Shown: positions 8,287-17,405 of the stretch, in pieces
How the letters are laid out: the number at the start of each line of letters is the position of its first letter
How positions within the stretch are numbered: the stretch's first letter is position 1
NCBI GenBank assembly: GCA_918797485.1
Contig: CAKKNE010000002.1
Coordinates: 2,508,501-2,572,500, forward strand
Origin: Pelagomonas calceolata
Taxonomy: Eukaryota > Sar > Pelagophyceae > Pelagomonadales > Pelagomonadaceae
Direction: 5' to 3'
Length of the DNA stretch: 64,000 bases
Made by a program: the position numbers and the translations under genes
The notes under the pieces: model-generated
Told to the model about the DNA's origin: nothing
Seen by the model: only the letters and a program-made list of their open reading frames with translations
Database searches by the model: none

Positions 8287-9717
8287 TCAGGCCGCGTACT
8301 GCGCCGCGTACTCGTCCGCGGCGGCGACGAAGGGGTCGTAGGTCCCGTTGGGGTCGCAGGCCTCGAGGGCCCAGCCCGCGCCGGGGACGTCGATGTCTGG
8401 CAGGGGGGGCGGCGTGAACGCGCGCCGCACGGCCGTCTCCTGCCAACGTTCGTTGGGAGCCGGCGTCGGCGGCGTGGCCGGCGGTAAATGCTTGATGGTG
8501 GGCGGGGGCGGCGGGACGGCCCGGAGCTCGCGCTTGGGCCGGATGCGGAGCTCGCGCGTCGAGTGGGCGAACTGGCACTTGCCCTCGGCCTCGAAGGGGC
8601 AGTGCCCCGCCAGGAAGTACTTGCAGATCTTCGTGAAGCGCCTTCTCGCGATCTCGTCATAATGTCGCGCCAGGCCGAACGTCGTCGCGTCGGCCGCGGG
8701 CGGTGTCAGGCGTCGTTGGGGCGTCCGTGGCGGCGGCCACGCCTGGGGCGCCGTGTCGTACTCGAGGAGGTCGGACGCCTCGGCCGCCGTCGGCGTGACG
8801 GCCGGGAGGGACGTCGAGCCGACGACCGCCGCGCGGCGGCACCGCAGCTCGTCGCGCGAGTGGGCATACTGGCAGCGGCCCTCGTCGCGGTAGGGACACG
8901 ACTCGCCGTAGCGGCACATCTTCGTCTTGTACAGCTTCGCCGACAGGCGGCTGTCCGGGGCGAGGTTCGGCGGGCCCTGCCGTAACTCGTCCAGAGAATG
9001 GGCGAATTGGCAGCGCCCGGCGGCCGCGAAGGGGCACTCGGCGAGCGTGTAGCGGCACGGCCGCGTCTTGTACGTGGCCGTCGTCGTCGCGGGCGACGGG
9101 CGGAGCTCGGCCTGGCCGTGGGCGAACTTACATAGAGCGCCGTGCGGGCACTCGCCCAGCGGGTAGACGCAGAGGCGCGTCTTGTACGTCGGGTCCTGAG
9201 GCCCCCCCGCGTACGCGTAGGACAGCTCGTCGGCGCGGGGGCTCGGCGGGGGCGGGCTCGGCGACGGGCTGCCCGCGCCGTAGTAGCCCGTCGGCCTCCA
9301 GCCGAGCCGCTCCGCCATATCCCGCGGCTCGTCCTCGAAGCCCGTCGGCTCGTAGCCCGTCGGCTCGTACCGCGGGCTCTCCTTGCGCTCGTACGGGTAC
9401 GCGTAGGCCGGCGCGTCGGCGCGGGGGCGCGGGCTCGGCGGTGCTTCCGTGTATGCCGCGTCGACGCCGGGGCTCGGCGGCGGGCTCTCGTTCAGGACGG
9501 CGGCGGCGACGCTCGAGGGGACGACGTGGCTGGCCTCCTCGTCGGCGGCGCCGGCCGGCGGGAAGAAGCGCGGTACTGATGGAGACGCCTTGCGCGCCGG
9601 GCGCGCGTCGAGGGAGCCCTTGGGGGACGTGTCCTGCAGACTGCGCCGCGCCTTGGGGTAGACTTCGGCCGCGCTGGCGGAGAGCCGGCGCTTGGGGGTG
9701 GCCGCGCTGGGCTCCAT
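8287..9717 (-). CDS. Four-finger CCCH zinc-finger protein, likely RNA-binding
   Basis: 476 residues from the first ATG (9717, MEPSAATPKRR); the frame is open upstream without an ATG. The N-terminal ~160 residues are Pro/Ser-rich, with short repeated PTGYEPTGFE-type words. Four CCCH fingers follow, each introduced by YKT or FTK and closed by FAH or YAH then ELR, as in the TTP/TIS11 group: spacings C-x6-C-x5-C-x3-H, C-x6-C-x7-C-x3-H, C-x5-C-x7-C-x3-H and C-x7-C-x7-C-x3-H. TTP-type proteins have two fingers and bind AU-rich mRNA; four with a leading YKT is more like plant and protist mRNA regulators. Finger 4 is separated from finger 3 by a ~70-residue disordered linker. Specific target unknown. 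Confidence 0.88.
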   Translation of the reverse strand: MEPSAATPKRRLSASAAEVYPKARRSLQDTSPKGSLDARPARKASPSVPRFFPPAGAADEEASHVVPSSVAAAVLNESPPPSPGVDAAYTEAPPSPRPRADAPAYAYPYERKESPRYEPTGYEPTGFEDEPRDMAERLGWRPTGYYGAGSPSPSPPPPSPRADELSYAYAGGPQDPTYKTRLCVYPLGECPHGALCKFAHGQAELRPSPATTTATYKTRPCRYTLAECPFAAAGRCQFAHSLDELRQGPPNLAPDSRLSAKLYKTKMCRYGESCPYRDEGRCQYAHSRDELRCRRAAVVGSTSLPAVTPTAAEASDLLEYDTAPQAWPPPRTPQRRLTPPAADATTFGLARHYDEIARRRFTKICKYFLAGHCPFEAEGKCQFAHSTRELRIRPKRELRAVPPPPPTIKHLPPATPPTPAPNERWQETAVRRAFTPPPLPDIDVPGAGWALEACDPNGTYDPFVAAADEYAAQYAA

Positions 9718-10114
9718 TGGGTTCGTGGGCGTGCCTCGCGTGCTCGGGGGCTGCGGATTTCGGATAGCGGCCTCGTTCGGTGGCACACAAATGAGAGGGG
9801 CCAAGGCACATGAAATTGGCGGGCACCCGCGCGCGTGAATTGCAGCAGGAGGCCTCCCTGGCCATTGTACTCCGTATATATCGCTGCGACGGCCACCGCA
9901 CGGATGCTCGACGGGAGCCGAAGAAACCCGTACGCTTAGCTATAATTTGTGGCGCAGCGAAGCGAGTTTGTGCGCACAGCGGTGCAGCACACCTGGGCTC
10001 GATTGCATTTCTTGAAAGGAATTACTTTACAAAGCAGCGATCGCCTGCGAGCGCTGCGGCAAGGCGAGAGGCACGCTGCAAAAGCCACCCCAGCCAAGCA
10101 GAGCAGCAAAAGCG
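9718..10114. promoter_or_regulatory. Divergent promoter region of CCCH gene and GCN1
   Basis: About 397 bp. No coding signal, no repeat, no copy of the dyad motif. Confidence 0.35.
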
Positions 10115-13100
10115 ATGGCTGCAGACCTCACCGCTGCGATAAAGCGCTGCAAGCTCTCGCCCGAGGCTGGCGCTGCGGAGCTGCGAAAAGCGCTCGAGGA
10201 GACCCACGAGCTCGCAAGCGCCGCCGACGCCGCGGCCGCGGCGGCCGCGTCGCTCAAATCCGGCAGCGCGACGGCGCGCGGCCACGCGCTCGCCGCGTGC
10301 ATCCTGCTCGCGGGATTAGTGGAAGACGCCAACGACGCGGCGGACGCCGTTGCCGCCGTGCTCGAGACGGCGACGGACTGGGCCGCGCGCGGCGCGCTCG
10401 CCGGCGGCCTCATGGCCCTCGCGGCGAACGCCGGCGCCGGCGCCGGATTTGTAAGGGCAACAAAAGCGACGGCCGCCGCGGCGACGAAGGCGAGCGGCGG
10501 CGGCGACGACGCGGCGGCCGCGGCCGCGCGCGCTGCCTGCTGGGCCGCGTGCGCGGTCTGCGGCGCGAGTCTGCGGGAGCCCGTCGCCGACGTGACGAAG
10601 GCCCTATCACAGGACCTGAAAACCGCGGCGGCGCCCGCCTCCCGAAGCCGGGCGCCCGCGGCGCTCCGCGCGGCGGCCTCGCTGCTCCACGAGGGGCCTG
10701 GCGACGAGCCCCTCGAGGCGAACGCTTCACCAACGGAAACGGAGAAGTCGCCCTGGGTCGCGTCGTTGCGCGAGGCGCTGCCCGCGCTCGAGGCTCTGGC
10801 GCCCAAGGCGCCTCCCAAAAAACCGAAGGCCGCGGGCCCCGCCTACGCGGCAGCCCAGAACGTCCTGGCTCTACTATCTGCCACGCCCAAGGCGCGGGCC
10901 AAAACCCTAGGTGTGGCCGCGACGGACGGTGGCGCCGTTTTATGGGGAGGCGCCGACGCTTCCTCAAAGTGGGCCGCCGCGTCTGTACTGAGACGCGCTT
11001 TTGACGGAGAGGCCGTGGCGTCCTTCTCGAGTGTGTCGCCCCACTGCTGGCGGGGCCTCGCGCGCGCGGCGACGACGCGCGAGGCGTACGTGCGCGTCGC
11101 CGCGCGGCGGGCGCTGCGCGCGGGAATTGGGAAGTGGCCCAAGGCCGTGGCGTCGTCGCACGCCGAGGAGCTGTGGGGGCTGGCCCGGATTTGTGAGAGG
11201 GGCGACGGCCCGAAGCCCATCGATGAGGAGGGCAATCCCGAGGCCGCGAGGCCCGACCTGCGGCGGGCCGTCGCGGATCTGCTGCGGGAGACGCGGCCCC
11301 TCGAGGCGTTTTCCCCCGTCTTGACGGCGAACCTCGCGCTGCTGTGTCACCACGCCGCCGTGGCGTCGCCCAAGGTCTCGGCGAGGCTCTGGCGGCGCGT
11401 CTCTGGCAAGTGCGCGCTCAACGACGCCGGCCGCGACATCCTCAAGGACGCGCTCCTCGCGGTCGATGATGAACCTACAGCTGTCACGAACGAACGCCGC
11501 GCCGCCGCCGCCCGAGCCTTCGCCGCCCTGAATGCGGACGCGTGGCCCCTGGTCGCGGACGCGCTGCGCGAGGCGACCGCCAATGCACCGTCCGCGGACG
11601 CGCGCAAGGCCTGGGCGGGTGCCGTATCAAGCGAAGCCGACGCGCCGTCGCTCTTCGAAGGTACGAGTACCGCCAAGCCCAAGGCGGCTGTCAAAAGCGC
11701 GAAGCGCGGCAAGCTCTACGGCTCCGACGACGCCGCCTGGGAGTCCGAGGTGCGCAAGGACCTCGCGAAGAAGAAGACTGGGACCGTGGACAACGCCGTA
11801 TCAAAACGCGTCGCCGAAGTGAGCCAAGAGGTCGCCTCGTACCGAGCGACGGCGACGGCCGCCGTCGACGCGTTTGTAGCGCTATCAAACGCGGGCGCGT
11901 TTTCATCGGGAACGCGCGACGCGTTGGACGCGCTCGCGGCGCTCGACGCGGCGGTGCCGGATCTGAACGCATCGACGGGCTTCGCTGCGATCGGCAATTC
12001 GTCGGTGCTCGGCGCGGCGCTCGCGCTCGCGCACGGTCACAGCGTCGACGCCGTGCTGACCTCGAACGACTCCATCCAGAGACGGGTTGTAGAGAGAGGC
12101 CTCGTCGTGCTGGGCGAACGGGAAGCAGCGCCGGAGTGCCTCGCGTTAGCTTGTGCCGCGCTCGAGGCGGCGCCGGCGTGCTTCTCCGGAAACTTGCCGA
12201 ACTACGAGCCGCCTCTACGAAGCGCTATTGTGGCTGCGGCGCGCGCCCTGCAGCGGTGCGTGGGCGCGCCGCATCTGGTAAGAGCCGATTGCGTTTCGGC
12301 GACGCTCGCGCTCACGCGCGCCGCTGCCCTGGACGATCAGCTCCGGTTGGCGCTCGACAAGGCTAATATAGAGGTGGACGCGACCGCCGCCGCGCTCTGC
12401 TCTACAAAATGCGACGCCGCGACCACGTCTATCTTGTGCGGCGCCGGCCCCCGCGCCGCCGGCCTGCTCTCGGCTGCCCCGGCGGAGCGCCGCGCGGCGC
12501 GCGGTGCTTTGAGCGAGGCCCTCGCGCATAATTCGCCGCTCTCGGACGCGTCCGAGGCCGCCGCGGCCGTCTCCTCATATTTTGAAGACGACGCCGCCGA
12601 GACGCCGCTCCCTACCAAACCTGCGGCGGACGCCCTCGTGGCGCTCGCGTTAGATGATGCCGACGACGACGACGCGTATGCAAACGCGCGGGCCGCCGCG
12701 CGGCGCGCGTGCGCCGCCGTCGACGGCGACGTCTGGTCGGCGTGCCGCGCCGCGTTCGACGCGGCCGCGGCGCCGCCCGAGGAAGCGTCGTCGTCGAACG
12801 TCTTCGCGGCGCCGGGCGACGACTCTCTCGAGCGCTCCGCCGAGGCCAAGGCCCAGGAGCGTTCTTCTAAAGCGAGACGGCGGCGCCGCGCCGCGCAGCT
12901 GCTGGCGGCGCTCTGCGCGGCGGGAAAGGCACCCGGCGACGCGTTTCCCTGGGTCGTGTCCAAGCTCGACGACCCCGACGACGGCGTGCGGTCGTCCGTC
13001 GTCCAGCTGGGCGTCGCGTGCGTCGACGCGGATGGCGACGACGGCCTCGCCGTCAAGATCAAGGCGTGCGAGGACGCGCTCGCGAAGGCCACGTCCTGCG

Positions 13101-16100
13101 AGGCCGTCACGCTCCTAGGCGCGGCGGCGTCGCACCTCGCGCCCGACGATGTGAGAGTCGCGGACGTCGCCGACCGGCTGGTGGACGTCTTGGTCGCGAC
13201 GACGAAGGCCGACGAGCCCCCTCCTCCACCAAAGGAAGTGAAGAAGAAGCCGCGCGCCGTCGCGGCGAAGACGGGCATCGCCGCCATCGGCATGGCGCCC
13301 CAGAAGAAGAACCCCTTCGCGAAGCGAGGTTCAGGGCCGGCCAAGCCTAGGTTAGGTGCCGCCGACATTGGTGGTTTGAGGAAAACGCGCGCCGAGCGCG
13401 AAGGGAGCGTGCCCGAGAAAAAACAAAGGACCTTTGATATCAAGCCCGTGGCCGACTGCCTCGGCAAGCTCGCCAAGACCATGAAGAAGACGCACGCCGA
13501 ACGCGCGGGCAGCTTAGTAGAAAGGCTGCGGGAGACGAGCTTTAGTGATAGGGACCCGGCGACGCGGCGGAAGGCGTCAACGGGTCTGGCGGCGGTGGTC
13601 AAGGGGCTGGGCATCGGCGCGCTGAAGAAGCAGGAAGTTGTGGAACGTATTAGAGATGCTTTAGATGCGCGAGCGGCGGGCGGCGACTTGAATGCGGCGC
13701 ACGGCGCCCTGTCCTGCATCGAGGCGCTGGCGAAGACGTTGGGGGTGCTCTTCGAGCCCTACGAGATCAAGTTGCTCGCGCCGCTGTTGAATTGCTTTGC
13801 TGATTCAAGTGACGTGGTCCGGAACGCCGCGAAGAACGCCGCTCGCGAGGTCTTTGGGGGTCTCTCGGCCCACGGCGTCAAACTCGCACTACCGGACGTG
13901 CTCAAGCAAGCCGCCGGCGAGGAGACGACATCGTGGCGGGCGCGAGTCGCCGCGATCGAGATGCTCGGCGCTACCGCGAGTTGTGCCCCGAAGCAACTCG
14001 GCGCGGTGCTGCCGAAGGCCGTGCCCGCTCTGGCCGACGCTTTGGCGGACACGCACGATGGGGTAAGAGAGGCGGCGCGGAAAGCGCTGGAAGAGGTCTT
14101 CTCCGTGGCGTCGAACCCGGAAGTCCGGGCCGCTCGCAAAGAGTTACTTGCCGCTTTATGTGATCCCGCGCACTGCACGTTGCAAGCGTTGGAGGCCCTC
14201 GAACAGCGAGAATTCGCACGAGCGCCCGACGCGCCGGCCTTGGCGTTGTTGGCGCCCATCCTCGCGCGGGGGCTGCGAGATCGCGCCGCGCTCACGAAAC
14301 GACGGGCGGCACTGGTCTGCGGCAACCTGGCCGCGTTGTGCGCGGGGACGGCCCAGGAGCAGGCCCTCGCGCCGCACCTCCCGCTATTCCAGCCGCTGCT
14401 CGAGACGAACGCCGTGGGCGACGCGCACCCCGACGTGCGCCTGGCCGCGGCGACCGCGCTCGCGCAAGTCGTCGACGCGCTGGGCGTGGACCGCGTGCCG
14501 TTCATCATCCAACGCTTGACGAGGGCGGCGCTGTCGCGGACGGAACCCGACGAGTGCGGCGACATCATCGCGAAGAAAGGGGACGAGGTGCTGGCCGCGG
14601 GGGCGTCGGAAAGATCGGGCGCGGCCCAGGCCTTGTCGCTGGTCTGCGTCGAGAGCGGGACCGTGTCGGCTCTCATGCGGGATGATTTAGTGCCTTTATC
14701 TCGACATCAAACGCCGGCGGCACGCGAGGGCGCGTTGTGGTGTTTGAGATTCCTCGCGCGGGACGACGCGGACTTTGGGGACCACGTGCAGGACGCGTTG
14801 AAGGCCGTGCTGGACGGGTTGGCCGACGACGCCGACGCGATTCGGGACGTGGCCTTGTTGGCGGGCAAACAACTGGTACGAGCGCACGGCGACGCGCAGC
14901 TCCACGTGCTACTACCGTCGCTCGAAGGCCAGCTGCTCGGACCGAGATGGCGCCTCCGCGAGGCCGCTGCCCGTTTATTGGGAGAGTTACTCTGCCTTAT
15001 TGGCGACGCCAGGCAAGTGGGCGTCGCCGAATTCGACGACGCCGACGCGGCTTTGGGTGATGAAGAAACGGCGAACAAGCTGCGGAAGCGCATCGGCGGC
15101 GCGGCCTGGCGCAACACTATTTCATCGCTGTATATTGCTCGTTTAGATGCGGTACAAGGCGTCCGGCAGGCGGCCGTCGAGGTCTGGAAGACGGTCGTGC
15201 CGAACACGCCGCGGATGTTGAGGGAGGTCCTGGAGACGTTGGTGCGGCGTCTCGTAGCGATGCTGACGCCCGTGTCTTCATCACAAGACGACGCCGAGCG
15301 CTTGCAGGGCGTGCAGCAGCCCGAGTACAACACGAGCGACGACGAGGACGGCGACGAGCTCGAGGCCGACGACATTAATGTGGAACGGCAGCGCGTCGCG
15401 TCGCGGGCGCTGGGAGACGTCGTCCTCAAGATCGGCGACCGCGTCATCCCCGAGCTCATGCCCTTGCTGCAGGAGGCGTTCGATAATGGAGACGAGGCGA
15501 CGCGCGTCGGGGTTTGTTTGGGGTTGGCGGAGGTCTGCGGTGCTACTCCTCAAAGGCAAGCCAATGAGAAATTGGACCTGCTGGCGCCGCCCGTCGTTGA
15601 GGCGCTCTGCGGCCCCAACGCCTCGCCTAGGATAACCGCGCACGCGGCCATGGCATTCCACGCGCTGCACGGCCAAGCCGGCCCCCGAGCTGTTGAAGAA
15701 GTGGTCCCCGAAGTGCTAAGGCGACTCGACGACGATTCTGACGACCGGGGCGCCACACGCGCGCGGGGCGCTCTGCGCGAAATTTGTCGGAGGCGCGCGC
15801 GCGAGCTGCTGACGGGCGTGATTCCGCAGCTCCTGAAACGGCCCATGTCTGAGCGTCGCGCAGACGCGCTCGGGGCCGTCGCGGACGTCGCAGCCTCGGC
15901 TTTAAGGCCCTTTGTGGCGACGGTCGTCCGGGCCGCGCTCGCGGAGCTCGGCGCGGAGACGGAACACGCAGAGGCCGTCGCCGCCGGCGCGGCGGCCGTC
16001 GCGGCGGCGGTGGCCGCGGGTGGCGACGCCAGTGCGGCCGTCGGGCCCCTCGCGTCGCCCTTCGCTGACAACGCGAAAGCCCCGTTGCGACGAGACGCGT

Positions 16101-17017
16101 CGACGCTGGCGGCGGCCTTCTTCCGCGCGTGCGACGATCGGTGCGACGCCGAAGGGGCGGCGCCCGATTGTAGAGATAGGTTACTGGAGGCCGCACCCTT
16201 ATTACTGCGGGAGCTCCTGAACAACCTCGCGGAGCCGGACGACGCGTGTCGCGGGCAAGCGTTGGAGGCGTTAGCCTCGTACGGCGACGCGGTCGCCGTC
16301 GAGAGGCAGGCCGAGCATTTGGATATGTATAGGGCGACCTTGCAGTCGGCGGCGTCGGCGGCGCGATTGGGACGTAAACAAGTGGAGGAGCCCGTCCCAG
16401 CCCTGAGCCGCGATGGCGGTCTGAAGACGCTGCTGCCTCCGTATCTACATTCGCTGTTGCACGGCGACCCGGAGCAGCGCGAATCGGCAGCGCTGGGCAT
16501 CGGCGAGCTCGTCCGATTATCAAGTGAGGCCACCCTGAAGCCCGTGGCGATCAAGGTCGCAGGACCCCTCATTAGGGTTGGCGGCGACCGGTTCGGCGGG
16601 CCCGTGAAGGCGGCGGTGCTCGAGGCGCTCGCGGCGCTTCTAGAAGTAGCGCCGAAGCTCGTGAAGGCCTTCGTGCCTCAATTGCAAGCGACCTTCGCCA
16701 AGGCGCTGCGGGACCCGGCCCTCGAGGTGCGCCGAAACGGCGTCACTGCATTGGGACTGTTGGCGCCGCTGTCGACGCGGCTCGACGCTCTGGTCACCGA
16801 CCTGTCGTCGGGGGCGACGGCGGACGACGCGCCCGACGCCGTCGCCGCGGCGTGCCTGAAGGGCCTAGCAGCAGTTTTCGGGAACGCGACAGGGCCGAAG
16901 CCGCCCTCGGACGCGAGCCGCGACGCCGCGCGCGACGCGGCCGAGGCGCTCGCGGGGCACGAGGACCCCGAGGTGTCCAAGGCGGCTGCGGCGTTGTCAT
17001 CTACTCTGGGGGGTTAA
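10115..17017 (+). CDS. GCN1: GCN1-like HEAT-repeat activator of the eIF2-alpha kinase
   Basis: A single uninterrupted 2300-codon exon. The protein is almost entirely HEAT repeats. Family-specific blocks include PRWRLREAAARLLGEL (~residue 1608), SRALGDVVLKIGDRVIPEL followed by GVCLGLAEV (~1757-1800), and a C-terminal block with LLPPYLHSLLHGDPEQRESA, AGPLIRVGGDRFGGPVKAA and FVPQLQATFAKALRDP (~2108-2200), all matching GCN1 in order. GCN1 sits on stalled or collided ribosomes and presents uncharged tRNA signals to GCN2. Human and yeast GCN1 have ~2670 residues, so this is shorter; the reduction seems to lie in the poorly conserved, Ala-rich N-terminal half. Residues ~1030-1110 are a basic, Lys/Pro-rich insertion. 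Confidence 0.93.
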   Translation: MAADLTAAIKRCKLSPEAGAAELRKALEETHELASAADAAAAAAASLKSGSATARGHALAACILLAGLVEDANDAADAVAAVLETATDWAARGALAGGLMALAANAGAGAGFVRATKATAAAATKASGGGDDAAAAAARAACWAACAVCGASLREPVADVTKALSQDLKTAAAPASRSRAPAALRAAASLLHEGPGDEPLEANASPTETEKSPWVASLREALPALEALAPKAPPKKPKAAGPAYAAAQNVLALLSATPKARAKTLGVAATDGGAVLWGGADASSKWAAASVLRRAFDGEAVASFSSVSPHCWRGLARAATTREAYVRVAARRALRAGIGKWPKAVASSHAEELWGLARICERGDGPKPIDEEGNPEAARPDLRRAVADLLRETRPLEAFSPVLTANLALLCHHAAVASPKVSARLWRRVSGKCALNDAGRDILKDALLAVDDEPTAVTNERRAAAARAFAALNADAWPLVADALREATANAPSADARKAWAGAVSSEADAPSLFEGTSTAKPKAAVKSAKRGKLYGSDDAAWESEVRKDLAKKKTGTVDNAVSKRVAEVSQEVASYRATATAAVDAFVALSNAGAFSSGTRDALDALAALDAAVPDLNASTGFAAIGNSSVLGAALALAHGHSVDAVLTSNDSIQRRVVERGLVVLGEREAAPECLALACAALEAAPACFSGNLPNYEPPLRSAIVAAARALQRCVGAPHLVRADCVSATLALTRAAALDDQLRLALDKANIEVDATAAALCSTKCDAATTSILCGAGPRAAGLLSAAPAERRAARGALSEALAHNSPLSDASEAAAAVSSYFEDDAAETPLPTKPAADALVALALDDADDDDAYANARAAARRACAAVDGDVWSACRAAFDAAAAPPEEASSSNVFAAPGDDSLERSAEAKAQERSSKARRRRRAAQLLAALCAAGKAPGDAFPWVVSKLDDPDDGVRSSVVQLGVACVDADGDDGLAVKIKACEDALAKATSCEAVTLLGAAASHLAPDDVRVADVADRLVDVLVATTKADEPPPPPKEVKKKPRAVAAKTGIAAIGMAPQKKNPFAKRGSGPAKPRLGAADIGGLRKTRAEREGSVPEKKQRTFDIKPVADCLGKLAKTMKKTHAERAGSLVERLRETSFSDRDPATRRKASTGLAAVVKGLGIGALKKQEVVERIRDALDARAAGGDLNAAHGALSCIEALAKTLGVLFEPYEIKLLAPLLNCFADSSDVVRNAAKNAAREVFGGLSAHGVKLALPDVLKQAAGEETTSWRARVAAIEMLGATASCAPKQLGAVLPKAVPALADALADTHDGVREAARKALEEVFSVASNPEVRAARKELLAALCDPAHCTLQALEALEQREFARAPDAPALALLAPILARGLRDRAALTKRRAALVCGNLAALCAGTAQEQALAPHLPLFQPLLETNAVGDAHPDVRLAAATALAQVVDALGVDRVPFIIQRLTRAALSRTEPDECGDIIAKKGDEVLAAGASERSGAAQALSLVCVESGTVSALMRDDLVPLSRHQTPAAREGALWCLRFLARDDADFGDHVQDALKAVLDGLADDADAIRDVALLAGKQLVRAHGDAQLHVLLPSLEGQLLGPRWRLREAAARLLGELLCLIGDARQVGVAEFDDADAALGDEETANKLRKRIGGAAWRNTISSLYIARLDAVQGVRQAAVEVWKTVVPNTPRMLREVLETLVRRLVAMLTPVSSSQDDAERLQGVQQPEYNTSDDEDGDELEADDINVERQRVASRALGDVVLKIGDRVIPELMPLLQEAFDNGDEATRVGVCLGLAEVCGATPQRQANEKLDLLAPPVVEALCGPNASPRITAHAAMAFHALHGQAGPRAVEEVVPEVLRRLDDDSDDRGATRARGALREICRRRARELLTGVIPQLLKRPMSERRADALGAVADVAASALRPFVATVVRAALAELGAETEHAEAVAAGAAAVAAAVAAGGDASAAVGPLASPFADNAKAPLRRDASTLAAAFFRACDDRCDAEGAAPDCRDRLLEAAPLLLRELLNNLAEPDDACRGQALEALASYGDAVAVERQAEHLDMYRATLQSAASAARLGRKQVEEPVPALSRDGGLKTLLPPYLHSLLHGDPEQRESAALGIGELVRLSSEATLKPVAIKVAGPLIRVGGDRFGGPVKAAVLEALAALLEVAPKLVKAFVPQLQATFAKALRDPALEVRRNGVTALGLLAPLSTRLDALVTDLSSGATADDAPDAVAAACLKGLAAVFGNATGPKPPSDASRDAARDAAEALAGHEDPEVSKAAAALSSTLGG

Positions 17018-17405
17018 TACGTATCTATGGTAAACCGTTTTAAATACCTTGCCCCCATGACGACGGTACCGCGCGACTTGCGGGATATTTTTGAAAATAG
17101 TCAAGTCAATCAATCATAAATCTAATACCGGTTCCTATGTTCTATGGGGTATTGGCGTTATCGCTGATAGTCGCAGATTATATCCTTGCCTGTTTTAAAT
17201 ACCTTGCTCCCATGACGACGGTACCGCGCGACTTGCGGGATATTTTTGAAAATGGTCAAGTCGGTCGATCATGAAACTAATACCGGTTCCTATGTTCTAT
17301 GGGGCATTGGAGGTATCGCTGATAGTCGCAGGTGTATTCCCGTGCACCGTTAAAAATTCTACCAACCAGTCCTAGCCAGTAGTTCTAAAACAGCCCTTAG
17401 TACTA
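17018..17405. other. Intergenic region between convergent GCN1 and HSP70 genes
   Basis: About 388 bp of lower-GC sequence, mostly filled by the tandem duplication described separately. Confidence 0.6.
17037..17346. repeat. Tandem duplication of a ~155-bp unit
   Basis: Two head-to-tail copies begin at 17037 and 17192 with the words GTTTTAAATACCTTG and share long identical stretches, including a central TGACGACGGTACCGCGCGAC block and CCGGTTCCTATGTTCTATGG. Differences are scattered substitutions and a one-base gap. A degenerate third start (GTTAAAAATTC) may follow at ~17349. It sits in the 3' regions of two convergent genes, so it may affect 3'-end formation; no open frame runs through it. Confidence 0.85.

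Noticed and set aside
12337-13719. 460-codon minus-strand ORF inside GCN1
   Set aside because: Ser/Ala/Arg-rich shadow of a GC-rich gene; the plus strand is clearly GCN1.
17037-17346. CRISPR-like array
   Set aside because: Only two long units without spacers in a eukaryotic nuclear context; simple tandem duplication.
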